From the NCBI GenBank assembly GCA_023426365.1, contig JAFAAW010000130.1:1-27782 (forward strand): a stretch of 27,782 nucleotides of DNA, written 5' to 3'. Below, piece by piece: positions 1 through 7,657 of this stretch. Within the stretch, counting starts at the first letter, position 1. Each line of letters opens with the position of its first letter. Made by a program: the position numbers and the translations under genes. Origin of the DNA: Pseudomonadota bacterium (GTDB lineage Bacteria > Pseudomonadota > Alphaproteobacteria > Rhodospirillales > Magnetospirillaceae). Under the pieces are notes generated by a model, which worked only from the letters and a program-made list of their open reading frames with translations, was not told the origin of the DNA and did no database searches.

Positions 1-433
1 CGAACAGGATGCCGTTGGGGTTGGTGATGATGACGGTGCCCTTGGCCGAGAGTTGGCCGAGGATGGTGCTGGCTCCGCTCCCAAGCACCCGGTTCAACGC
101 CTGCATCAACTGGTCGGCCTGGACGAACACCACCTTCTCGCCGGCGGCGATGTTGAAGCTCTGCCAGTCGATGACCAGCTTGTCCGAGTGCTGGATGACG
201 GCGATCTCGGTCGGGCTCTTGACCACGATCTGGCCGCTGCCCTCGGTGATGGTACCGCCTTGCGGCAGGGCGCGGGCCGGCTGGGCCGCCACCGCGAACA
301 CCATGCTGAGTGCCGAACACGCCAGCAGCGCCGACCGCAGCCGGCGGAAACGTGGCCCGAGGGGGAGGCCCCGGATCTCGCTAGAGGCAGGAGCCGGCGC
401 CAGTCTCCGGCGCTTGGTCGTCCGCGTCATCAT
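1..433 (-). CDS. Two-partner secretion exoprotein (haemagglutinin/TpsA type), N-terminal part
   Basis: This is the start of a large secreted exoprotein; only the first 144 codons are present and the gene continues beyond the left edge. It opens with a long basic leader (MMTRTTKRRR...), a hydrophobic stretch near residues 36-50 and a likely signal-peptidase site after AQPARA, as in the extended signal peptides of this family. The mature part begins LPQGGTITEGSGQIV and contains the TPS-domain signatures DWQSFNIAAGE and TNPNGILF (the NPNGI motif), which are known to direct recognition by a TpsB transporter. Two adjacent ATG codons (433 and 430) could start it, preceded by a GGGGA stretch. The gene lies 42 bases downstream of the matching transporter gene on the same strand, so the two are probably co-transcribed. 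The function of the passenger (adhesin, haemolysin or contact toxin) cannot be seen here. Confidence 0.9.
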   Translation of the reverse strand, partial: MMTRTTKRRRLAPAPASSEIRGLPLGPRFRRLRSALLACSALSMVFAVAAQPARALPQGGTITEGSGQIVVKSPTEIAVIQHSDKLVIDWQSFNIAAGEKVVFVQADQLMQALNRVLGSGASTILGQLSAKGTVIITNPNGILF

Positions 434-475
434 CGTTTCCCCGTTCCTGCCAGTCGTCCCTTGTGCGGAAGGCGC

Positions 476-2203
476 CTAATAGCGCACCACTAGCCCCAGG
501 TAGCCCCGTACGTCCTTGCCATTGTCCTCGCCCACCGACGCGACCTTGTGCGTCAATGGTGCTGCCAGCTCGGCGTTGATCGCGGTCCAGTCGTTCAGGT
601 TTGAGCGCACGCCCAGGCCCGCCGAAGCGAGGTCGCGGGTCCGGCCGCCGTCGCTGGGCGGATCGGCGATCCAGACACGGCCGCCATCCCAGAACCCATA
701 GGCCTCCCAATCCTTGACGAAGGGGAGTTCGGGGCCGGCATAGCGCAGCTCTACCTTGCCGGCGATGCCGTGGTCGCCGGTGATCTCGGCCGGGTCATAG
801 CCGCGCCCGTACTGGCTTCCGCCCAGCGCGAACTGCTCTGCCGACAGCAACGGATCGGCCGCCCACTGCCCCGAGACGCCCACCGTCACACTGAAGCGCT
901 CGTAGACGCGTTGCGTGCGGTTGGCCTCCAACGTCGCCTTGGCGAAGTCGGACCGGCCATTGGCCACCGAAAGGTTGGGCGCCCCCGAGCTACGCGCGCC
1001 AAGAACGTCGAAGCCGCGGCTGAACTCGAGCGAGATCTGGCTGACCGCCGGCTCCGACACCCAGCTGTCCACCCAGTCGTAGGAGCCACCCAGCCGGAGC
1101 GCGCGTACCGCATCCTTGCTGACCAACTGGTCCACGTACTGGCTGGTCTCGGCGTTCCGCGCCTCGGCCCGGCTGCGCAAGGTCAGATTCTCGGCGCGCG
1201 ACCGGATCAGCGGATGGCTGACGCCCACGCCGAGCACGGTGGAATGGCTGCGCACCGCCGCTTCCTTCAGCGTGTAGCCGGGATGGGAGGCCACGTAACC
1301 GACATCGGCCGACACTTTGGTGCCCTCGACACCCAGGGGCTGTTCGTGCGACAGGCGGCCGTACTTCAGTTCCTCGCCCTGAAACGGCGTGGTGGCGAGC
1401 AGCAGGCTGGAGCGTTCGAACATCCCGAGGGCTGAATTGAGGTTCAGCCCGGTGGTGGCCTGCCACGGCCCAACATAGCGGCTGCCGCGATTGTCCAGGC
1501 TCGCCACCGCGTCCACGCTCTTGTGGCGCACCTCGAAGATCAGGTCGGCGGCGCCCGGCTGGGTGTCCGACGGTGCCAGGGTGCCGCTGGCCTCCACGCC
1601 CGGCAGGTCCGAGGCCAGCAGCAGATAGCGTTCCAGGGTCTTCAGCCGCAGCGGCCGCTCGGCCCGGATGGCGTCACCATAGGCGCGCAACAGGCTCTCG
1701 GGTCCCTCGACATCGCCCTGGATGTGGACCTTGTCGACATAGCCTTCCACCACGCGCAGCCGCACGACACCATCCTTGCCGATGGTCTGCGCGGGCACCA
1801 CCGCCTGGCTCAGCACATAACCCGCCGAGGTGTAGCGGGCAGTGATGGCCGCCGCCCATTCATAGAGCGTTTTGACCGACACGGTGGACCCCAGGCGGTC
1901 CTGGTAGAGGGGCAGGAACTCCTGGGCGGGAAATGCGGTGGCGCCCTCGATCTCCACGCCGCCCAGCATGAAGGTCAGGGTCTCGGCCCCCTCCGGCGCC
2001 ACCACCCCTTGCCGCTCCGGGGTGGTGATGCCGTCGCCGCCCGAAAGGGGCGGCTCGGGAGTTTCGAAACGGCGTTCGATCAAAGCGGGATCAGCACTGC
2101 CCGGCACGGCGGACTGCGCCAGCACCGTCACAGGCGTTAGCAACGTTGACCCCGCGAGGACGCCCCCCAGCAGCGCCCAAACTCCCATTCCGTTCCGGAT
2201 CAT
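476..2203 (-). CDS. FhaC/ShlB-family two-partner secretion outer-membrane transporter (TpsB)
   Basis: This encodes a predicted 575-residue Omp85-superfamily transporter that moves the partner exoprotein across the outer membrane without ATP. The reading frame is open further upstream, but I place the start at the ATG beginning MIRNGMGVWALLGG because a clear signal peptide follows (cleavage likely near VLAQS) and the upstream extension is low-complexity and would run into the divergent gene. ATG at 2188 is an alternative. A proline-rich linker (about residues 45-75) is followed by POTRA 1 (about 76-153, with FMLGGVEIEGATAF and VVEGYVDKV) and POTRA 2 (about 155-228). The rest is a beta-barrel beginning near DAVASLDNRGSRYVG. 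The conserved loop-6 motif appears as QYGRGYD. The length matches the family. The exoprotein gene follows directly. A 17-base dyad lies 20 bases upstream of the start. Confidence 0.93.
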   Translation of the reverse strand: MIRNGMGVWALLGGVLAGSTLLTPVTVLAQSAVPGSADPALIERRFETPEPPLSGGDGITTPERQGVVAPEGAETLTFMLGGVEIEGATAFPAQEFLPLYQDRLGSTVSVKTLYEWAAAITARYTSAGYVLSQAVVPAQTIGKDGVVRLRVVEGYVDKVHIQGDVEGPESLLRAYGDAIRAERPLRLKTLERYLLLASDLPGVEASGTLAPSDTQPGAADLIFEVRHKSVDAVASLDNRGSRYVGPWQATTGLNLNSALGMFERSSLLLATTPFQGEELKYGRLSHEQPLGVEGTKVSADVGYVASHPGYTLKEAAVRSHSTVLGVGVSHPLIRSRAENLTLRSRAEARNAETSQYVDQLVSKDAVRALRLGGSYDWVDSWVSEPAVSQISLEFSRGFDVLGARSSGAPNLSVANGRSDFAKATLEANRTQRVYERFSVTVGVSGQWAADPLLSAEQFALGGSQYGRGYDPAEITGDHGIAGKVELRYAGPELPFVKDWEAYGFWDGGRVWIADPPSDGGRTRDLASAGLGVRSNLNDWTAINAELAAPLTHKVASVGEDNGKDVRGYLGLVVRY

Positions 2204-2353
2204 TCCCCCGGCGCCCCTTTCCACTCGGCAGACTGCCGAGACGCTAGCGAAGGCTCCAAGCACCGGCAACGCATGGTCCGCCCGGATAAACGTGGGTTTA
2301 TTTTGCGCTGCCTGTTGCCCCCGACAGGGGGCGAAGGCGTTACACTCGGGTGA
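2204..2353. promoter_or_regulatory. Divergent regulatory region with three dyad symmetries
   Basis: This 150-base gap separates the divergently read transporter and kinase genes and must hold both promoters. It contains three inverted repeats. CTCGGCAG-A-CTGCCGAG (2224-2240) is perfect, with 8-base arms. ATAAAC-GTGG-GTTTAT (2286-2301) has 6-base arms and is AT-rich. GCCCCC-GACA-GGGGGC (2317-2332) has 6-base arms and lies 21 bases before the kinase start, where it could fold in the kinase mRNA. The first two look like protein-binding dyads; the last could be an operator or a leader hairpin. I cannot place -35/-10 boxes with confidence. The repeats are read directly from the sequence; their roles are inferred. 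Confidence 0.5.
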
Positions 2354-5104
2354 TTGCAGCATCAGAACGTCGCGGTACTCTTGGCACTCTTCCGTTGGAT
2401 TTGCGGGCTTTTCTGCCTTGTGCTGATGCATGCCCCCGCCGTTGCTTGGGGACACCAACCCGGCCTCGTCGACCTTCGCCACTGGAATCCGGAAGTCACA
2501 CCGGTGCTTTCCGTGACCGGTGAATGGAATGTGGCGTGGGAACGGCTGGCGGGTGCCGAATCCTCCCAAGCGGCGGCGGAAAACTGGCCGTCCACGCCCT
2601 TTCCCGAACTTTGGAACCATGCAGCTACAGCGCCGGCGGGCATGCGGGACGGCCGCGGAGCGGCCACCTACCGTGTCAGGGTGCTGCTTCCGGCCGACCG
2701 ACCGGAATTGAGCCTGCGGCTGCCGCAGATGAAGTCCGCCATGCGCGCTTGGATCGACGGCCGCTTGGTGGCCCGGTCGGGCGAACCGTCACTGGATGGG
2801 AAGACCGAGATTCCCCACACGGCCACGCGGCTGGTGGCCGTTCCCTCGGGCGTGCGGGAATTCGTTCTGGCCGTCGAGATCAGCAACCACTTCCATTTCG
2901 AAGGCGGCCCGGACACCGAGCTGCGGATCGGCGCCACCACCCGGATTGAGCGGGACTGGCTGCTCCATCTGCTGGTCAACGCCGGCGTGGTGCTGTCGCT
3001 GTTCATGCTGGCGGTTTACGTGGCGGCGTTCGGCCGCCGCGCCACGTCCACGAGCTGGAGCCTGGTGCTGCTGCTGGCGGTCACCAGCCTGCGCATGAGC
3101 AGCACCAGCGAATTGCTGACCACGGTGTTCCCTCATGCGTCGGCACAATTGTCGTACCGGGTGGAGTACCTGGCCATCTACCTGTTCTGGCCGATCTGCT
3201 TTCACTTGCTGCACGATCTGTTCCCCGGCTATATGCATCGCCGGGTCGGCTGGGCCATGTCGGCGCTCGGACTAGCCGGATGCGCGCTGGTCCTGCTGAC
3301 GCCGCCCGCCATCTTCACCGCGTCGCGCGACGTCGCCAGCTCGCTGCTGGCCGCCTCCACATTGTATTTCGCTTGGCGGTTGTGGGCCGCCTGGCGTGGC
3401 AGGCAACCCTATGCAGGCTTCCTGGGTCTCGGCGTGATGGCGTTCACCGCCTCGGTGGTCCATGACGGGCTCATGTATGCCCATGCCTTTGAGAGCATCG
3501 ACCTCGCCCCCTTCGGCCTGCTCCTCCTCATCGTGGCCCAGAGCATCGCCCTGGGGCGTCGCGTGCTCACCGCGTTGACCGATGTCGAAAGGCTCTCAGT
3601 GCAATTGGGCGACCTCAATCGCGACCTGGAGCGGCAGGTAGAGGAACGCACGGCCGAGATCGTCAGTACCCATGCCGAGCTTCGCCGTGCCAAGGAGGAC
3701 GCCGAGCGGGAGGCGGCCATGAAGTCGCGCTTCCTGGCCGATCTCAGCCACGAGGTGCGCACGCCGCTGAACGCGCTGGTGGGGATGACCTGGCTGCTGC
3801 TGCAGGGGCAAGCCGACCCCGACGGCGAGGATGGCCGCAAGCTGCGCCTGATGCAACGCATCGGCGCCTATCTGGTACGCCTGATCGAGGACGTCCTGGA
3901 CCTGTCGCCGGACGGCGCCGTGGTGGTGGTGCCGGAACCCGTGGCCCTGCCGGAACTGATGGATAGTGTGCGCGACATGCTGTTGCCGCTAGCCGAGGAA
4001 AAGAGCCTGCGGCTGCGGTTGGAGTGTCCCCATGGCGACCGCATCATGCTCGATCCCTTCCGCGTGCGGCAGGTCGTGGTCAATCTGGCGGGCAGCGCCA
4101 TCCGCTATTCCGCCAAGGGAACGGTTTCCATTAGGGCGGAACTGACGGGCGGACGGCTAACCTTCTCGGTAGCCGACCAAGGGCCGGACATCCCCTCCCA
4201 TCTGTGGGGACAGGTGGATGAAGCTTTTGCGGCGCTGGACACCTCGCTCGGGCGAGGTGGCTTCGGGCTGCGCCTGGGCATCGTCCTGCGTATCGCCCGC
4301 GCGCTGAACGCGCGAATCAGTGTGACCGGCGGGTCCGATGGCGGTGCGACCTTCACCCTCGACATGGCCGCCCCGCCGGTGAGCGCGGTGGCGGCCCCGC
4401 CGGGATTGGCCACCCTGCCCTTGCCGCCGCCACCGCGCCTGCGCGTGCTGATCGTCGAAGACACACCGGAGAACCAGATCGTGCTCGAACACTATCTTGC
4501 CGATCACGACGTGCTGTGCGTCGAGCGCGGCGAGGATGCGGTGGCGCAAATGGCCGCCCATCCGTTCGACCTGGTGCTGATGGACGTGCGGCTGGCCGGC
4601 GCCATGAATGGCGTGGACGCCACCCGGGCCATCCGCGCCCTGGAGAACGAGGCGGCGGCATTGACACCGATCCTTGCCATGACAGCCAATGTCAGCCGCG
4701 ACGATCAGGCGCTATACTGCGCCGCCGGTATGGACGAAGTGCTGGCGAAGCCCATCGACCGCGAGCGGCTGCTGGATGCCGTGGCGCGCCACGCCCCGGT
4801 ACAAGGTCCCTCGCGCACCTTGGATCCAGCCATCCATCGCCAGGCACTCGACCTGTTCCGAAACGTTTGCGAGACGCTGGCCACCGAGGCGGAGCAGGCC
4901 GCACGAACGGGAGACCACGAACGGATGTCGGCGATTGGCCATCGTCTGAAGGGAAGCGCCGGTCTCTACGGCTTTGCCGGGTTGCAAAAAGCCGCCGAGG
5001 CGGTGGAGGAAATCGCGATCCGGCGCGGCGACATCTCGGCGGCGGCGGCAACGCTGGTGGCGAACCTTCAACGGGTTGCTCGGGAGGGGCTCAATGTGCG
5101 CTAA
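2354..5104 (+). CDS. Hybrid sensor histidine kinase (7TMR-DISM-like sensor, HisKA, altered HATPase, REC, HPt)
   Basis: This is a 916-residue membrane sensor. A signal-like hydrophobic leader (about residues 8-31) precedes a periplasmic beta-rich domain (about 35-195) that resembles 7TMR-DISM extracellular or carbohydrate-binding domains. About seven membrane segments follow (about 203-402). A coiled coil (about 405-455) leads to HisKA with the H-box SHEVRTPLNAL (His466). The HATPase domain (about 560-672) departs from consensus: the N-box reads NLAGSAIRYS, with Ser581 in place of the second Asn, and the G1 box reads DQGPDI, with Asp612 in place of Gly. A receiver domain (about 695-810) has VEDTPEN, phospho-Asp744 (LMDVRL) and Lys799. 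A C-terminal HPt carries IGHRLKGSAG (His863). The start is a TTG with a weak GGGTGA upstream; TTG at 2381 is an alternative. The end overlaps the next regulator gene by 11 bases. Sensing of a periplasmic ligand is inferred; the ligand is unknown. Confidence 0.9.
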   Translation: MQHQNVAVLLALFRWICGLFCLVLMHAPAVAWGHQPGLVDLRHWNPEVTPVLSVTGEWNVAWERLAGAESSQAAAENWPSTPFPELWNHAATAPAGMRDGRGAATYRVRVLLPADRPELSLRLPQMKSAMRAWIDGRLVARSGEPSLDGKTEIPHTATRLVAVPSGVREFVLAVEISNHFHFEGGPDTELRIGATTRIERDWLLHLLVNAGVVLSLFMLAVYVAAFGRRATSTSWSLVLLLAVTSLRMSSTSELLTTVFPHASAQLSYRVEYLAIYLFWPICFHLLHDLFPGYMHRRVGWAMSALGLAGCALVLLTPPAIFTASRDVASSLLAASTLYFAWRLWAAWRGRQPYAGFLGLGVMAFTASVVHDGLMYAHAFESIDLAPFGLLLLIVAQSIALGRRVLTALTDVERLSVQLGDLNRDLERQVEERTAEIVSTHAELRRAKEDAEREAAMKSRFLADLSHEVRTPLNALVGMTWLLLQGQADPDGEDGRKLRLMQRIGAYLVRLIEDVLDLSPDGAVVVVPEPVALPELMDSVRDMLLPLAEEKSLRLRLECPHGDRIMLDPFRVRQVVVNLAGSAIRYSAKGTVSIRAELTGGRLTFSVADQGPDIPSHLWGQVDEAFAALDTSLGRGGFGLRLGIVLRIARALNARISVTGGSDGGATFTLDMAAPPVSAVAAPPGLATLPLPPPPRLRVLIVEDTPENQIVLEHYLADHDVLCVERGEDAVAQMAAHPFDLVLMDVRLAGAMNGVDATRAIRALENEAAALTPILAMTANVSRDDQALYCAAGMDEVLAKPIDRERLLDAVARHAPVQGPSRTLDPAIHRQALDLFRNVCETLATEAEQAARTGDHERMSAIGHRLKGSAGLYGFAGLQKAAEAVEEIAIRRGDISAAAATLVANLQRVAREGLNVR

Positions 5105-5798
5105 AACGGTATCGCGGCCCACCGCCCTGATCGTCGAAGACGCTCCCGAAACGCTGGAACTGCTTTCGGCCATTCTGCAAAGCAACGGTTTCGATGTGTT
5201 GCGGGCAAGCTCCGGAAGGGAGCTCGCCCGCACGTTGGAACGCACCCTCCCCGACCTCATCCTGCTCGACGTGAACCTGCCCGACGGCGACGGCCTGTCC
5301 ATCGCCCGCACCCTGGGGCTCGCCCTACGGACGCGGTTGATTTTCGTTTCGGCACGCGGAGGCATGGAAGACCGCGTAACCGGACTCGAGCTCGGCGGCG
5401 ACGACTACATCGTCAAACCGTTCCACGCGCGGGAATTGATGGCGCGGGTGCATAACGTCATGCGCCGTCACCTTGCTCCGCCCTCGGTCATCACCTTCCA
5501 CGGCTGGACCCTTGACCCGATCCGGCGCGAGTTGTTCCGGCCGACGGGGGAAATGCTGTCCTTGACCGCAGGGGAATTCAACATTCTGGCCGCCCTGGCT
5601 TCAACCCGACCCGCCGCCATCCACCGCGACCTGCTGCTGGACGTCATCAGCAACCGCGATCCCACCTCGGTTTCCGAACACACGGTGGTCATCCTGATCG
5701 GCCGCCTGCGCCGCAAGATGAGCGTGGTGCCGGGTGCCGAAGACCTGATCCTGACCGTGCGCGGTGTCGGCTACATGCTGGCACCCGATCCGACGTGA
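5094..5798 (+). CDS. OmpR/PhoB-family response regulator
   Basis: This is a 234-residue DNA-binding response regulator. The N-terminal receiver has the acidic pair in VEDAPE, phospho-acceptor Asp in LLDVNLPDGDG, a Ser in FVSARGG and the Lys of VKPFHARE. The C-terminal winged helix (about residues 130-230) ends with the typical LRRKM...ILTVRGVGYML of the OmpR class. I chose ATG 5094 because a good ribosome-binding site (GGAGGGG) lies 6 bases upstream; longer in-frame starts lie inside the preceding kinase. It overlaps the kinase gene by 11 bases and the next kinase gene follows at once, so it is probably the output of one or both kinases. Its DNA targets are unknown; the divergent region at 2204-2353 is a sensible candidate. 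Confidence 0.94.
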   Translation: MCAKTVSRPTALIVEDAPETLELLSAILQSNGFDVLRASSGRELARTLERTLPDLILLDVNLPDGDGLSIARTLGLALRTRLIFVSARGGMEDRVTGLELGGDDYIVKPFHARELMARVHNVMRRHLAPPSVITFHGWTLDPIRRELFRPTGEMLSLTAGEFNILAALASTRPAAIHRDLLLDVISNRDPTSVSEHTVVILIGRLRRKMSVVPGAEDLILTVRGVGYMLAPDPT

Positions 5799-5803
5799 CG
5801 CCT

Positions 5804-7657
5804 ATGGACACGGAAACGCAGCCCCTCGCTCCACCGGCTTTTTCTTGGCTCGGGCGCTTCCGCGACCGCCAGGTTGAGGCCGCCTTCCAGCAAGCTACCG
5901 CCCGGGCGGCGCAGCGAGCGTTGCAAAGCGCCGTCCACATGCTGGCGCTGATTTATTGCCTGTTCGCCTTCAGCGACCTCCTTGCCCTCAGCGGAATCGA
6001 GCTGGCCGTATATCTCGGCCATCGAACGCTGGTGGGAGTGGCCGCCGTGATCGTTCTCCGCCGATTGGCCCAGGCGCCCGGTCACGAGGCGGTTCTCGGC
6101 TGGGGATATGGTTTCCTGTTCGCCATGAGCCTGGTGGTGGCGGTGGTGGTCGGGCACCACCCTTCGGTCGCCATGGACCATCCGGTGCCGGTGTTCCTGC
6201 CCGTCATGGTGCTCAGCCTGTGGCTTGTCGACGCCGGCCCCTTTCGCCTGTCGCTGGCGTTGGCGTCGTTCGTGTCGATCGCCACACTGATCAGTTGGTT
6301 CGGCGCGCGCGAGCTGCCCCTGCCCGAGATGGTGGTTGGCACGGCCATGGTCGTGGCCGCCAACATCGCCGGGCTTCTGATCCAGCGCCGCTCATGCCGG
6401 GTGCACCGCGAGGCATGGGCGTCACTGGAGAGCGAGCGGACCACCCGCCGGGCACTGGCGGCAAGCCGTGAACGAGCCGAGGCCGCCGTGCAGGCAAAAT
6501 CGGACTTCCTGGCAACCATGAGCCACGAGTTGCGGACCCCCATGGGGGGAGTCCAGGGATTGTTGGGACTGCTGCGCGAGACCCCCCTGGACGGCCACCA
6601 ACGTCAATTAGTGGACACGGCCTGGACGGCCACCGCCACCCTGCTCAATCTGGTGGACGGCGTGCTTGACCTGGCGAAGATGGAGGCAGGCAGCCTGTCG
6701 CCGGTCACCGAAACAGTAGACATTCCAGACATGATGAACGGCGTCGTTGCTCTGCTGCGCGGACGGGCGGCGCAGAAGGGCATCCACCTGCAGGCAACCA
6801 CGCCCCCCGCCCTTCCCCCACGGGTAAACACCGACCCGGTCTGCCTGCGCCAAATCCTGTTCAACCTGGTCGGAAACGCGATCAAGTTCACCGAACGCGG
6901 TAGCGTGATCATCAGCGCGATCCCCGTCGCCGCACCCGACGGCGGTCTGCGGCTACGCTTCGACGTGGTGGATACCGGCATCGGCATCCCTGCCGACCGA
7001 CGCGACCGGCTTTTCCAAGATTTCGTGCAGGGGGATGACCAGATTGGGCGTCGCTATGGCGGTACCGGGCTGGGGCTGGCCATCTGCCGCCGTCTGGTTT
7101 CCGTTCTGGGCGGACGGCTGGGGGTGGAAAGCAACCTGGACGCCGGCAGCCGCTTCTGGTTCGAGATTCCCGTCGAGGCGGCGGATCAGCTTGCGCCGGG
7201 CGACGCCCCCCAAGCGCCGCAACTGGAACAGAAGCTGCGGATTCTCCTGGCAGAGGACGACCCGCTGAATGGCATGGTCTTGAAGACCATCCTGACCAAA
7301 GGCGGTCACGAGGTCGTGCATGCCGACCAAGGGGAGACGGCGCTCCGTCTGGCGGCAACCGAGTGCTTCGACGCGGTGCTGATGGATGTGCAATTGCTCG
7401 GCATGGACGGACTGACCGCGACGCGACGCATCCGCGAGTTTCCAGCACCGCACGGACGAGTTCCGATCCTGGGCCTTTCCGCGATGGCCACCAGTAGCGA
7501 CCGCCTGCAAGGCCTCCAGGCGGGAATGGACGAGTATCTCACCAAGCCTACTCCGCCAGACGCATTGATGGCCGCAATCGCTCGTGTCGTGCAGCATGGT
7601 TCCAACCGTTCAAAACCCACTTTCGCGGATAAGCACGCGGGCAATTGCTTGCCATAG
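5804..7657 (+). CDS. Hybrid sensor histidine kinase (membrane sensor, HisKA, HATPase, REC)
   Basis: This is a roughly 617-residue membrane-bound hybrid kinase. The N-terminal region has five or six hydrophobic segments (about residues 45-195) with no sizeable periplasmic domain and no sensor family I recognise. A short coiled coil leads to HisKA with the H-box SHELRTPMGGV (His241). The HATPase domain is intact: N-box NLVGNAIKFT, G1 VVDTGIGIP and G2 GGTGLGLAI. The receiver domain has LAEDDPLNG, phospho-Asp528 (LMDVQLLGMDG) and Lys581. There is no HPt, so phosphotransfer to a regulator would need an HPt from another protein, such as the upstream kinase. I use ATG 5804; GTG 5795 is also possible and would overlap the previous stop as GTGA. 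Neither has a strong ribosome-binding site. The last 48 bases overlap the convergent M50 gene tail to tail. Confidence 0.92.
   Translation: MDTETQPLAPPAFSWLGRFRDRQVEAAFQQATARAAQRALQSAVHMLALIYCLFAFSDLLALSGIELAVYLGHRTLVGVAAVIVLRRLAQAPGHEAVLGWGYGFLFAMSLVVAVVVGHHPSVAMDHPVPVFLPVMVLSLWLVDAGPFRLSLALASFVSIATLISWFGARELPLPEMVVGTAMVVAANIAGLLIQRRSCRVHREAWASLESERTTRRALAASRERAEAAVQAKSDFLATMSHELRTPMGGVQGLLGLLRETPLDGHQRQLVDTAWTATATLLNLVDGVLDLAKMEAGSLSPVTETVDIPDMMNGVVALLRGRAAQKGIHLQATTPPALPPRVNTDPVCLRQILFNLVGNAIKFTERGSVIISAIPVAAPDGGLRLRFDVVDTGIGIPADRRDRLFQDFVQGDDQIGRRYGGTGLGLAICRRLVSVLGGRLGVESNLDAGSRFWFEIPVEAADQLAPGDAPQAPQLEQKLRILLAEDDPLNGMVLKTILTKGGHEVVHADQGETALRLAATECFDAVLMDVQLLGMDGLTATRRIREFPAPHGRVPILGLSAMATSSDRLQGLQAGMDEYLTKPTPPDALMAAIARVVQHGSNRSKPTFADKHAGNCLP

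Noticed and set aside
2204..2620. N-terminal extension of the transporter gene back to 2620
   Set aside because: The extension crosses the divergent kinase gene, lacks transporter features and would bury the signal peptide that starts at 2203.
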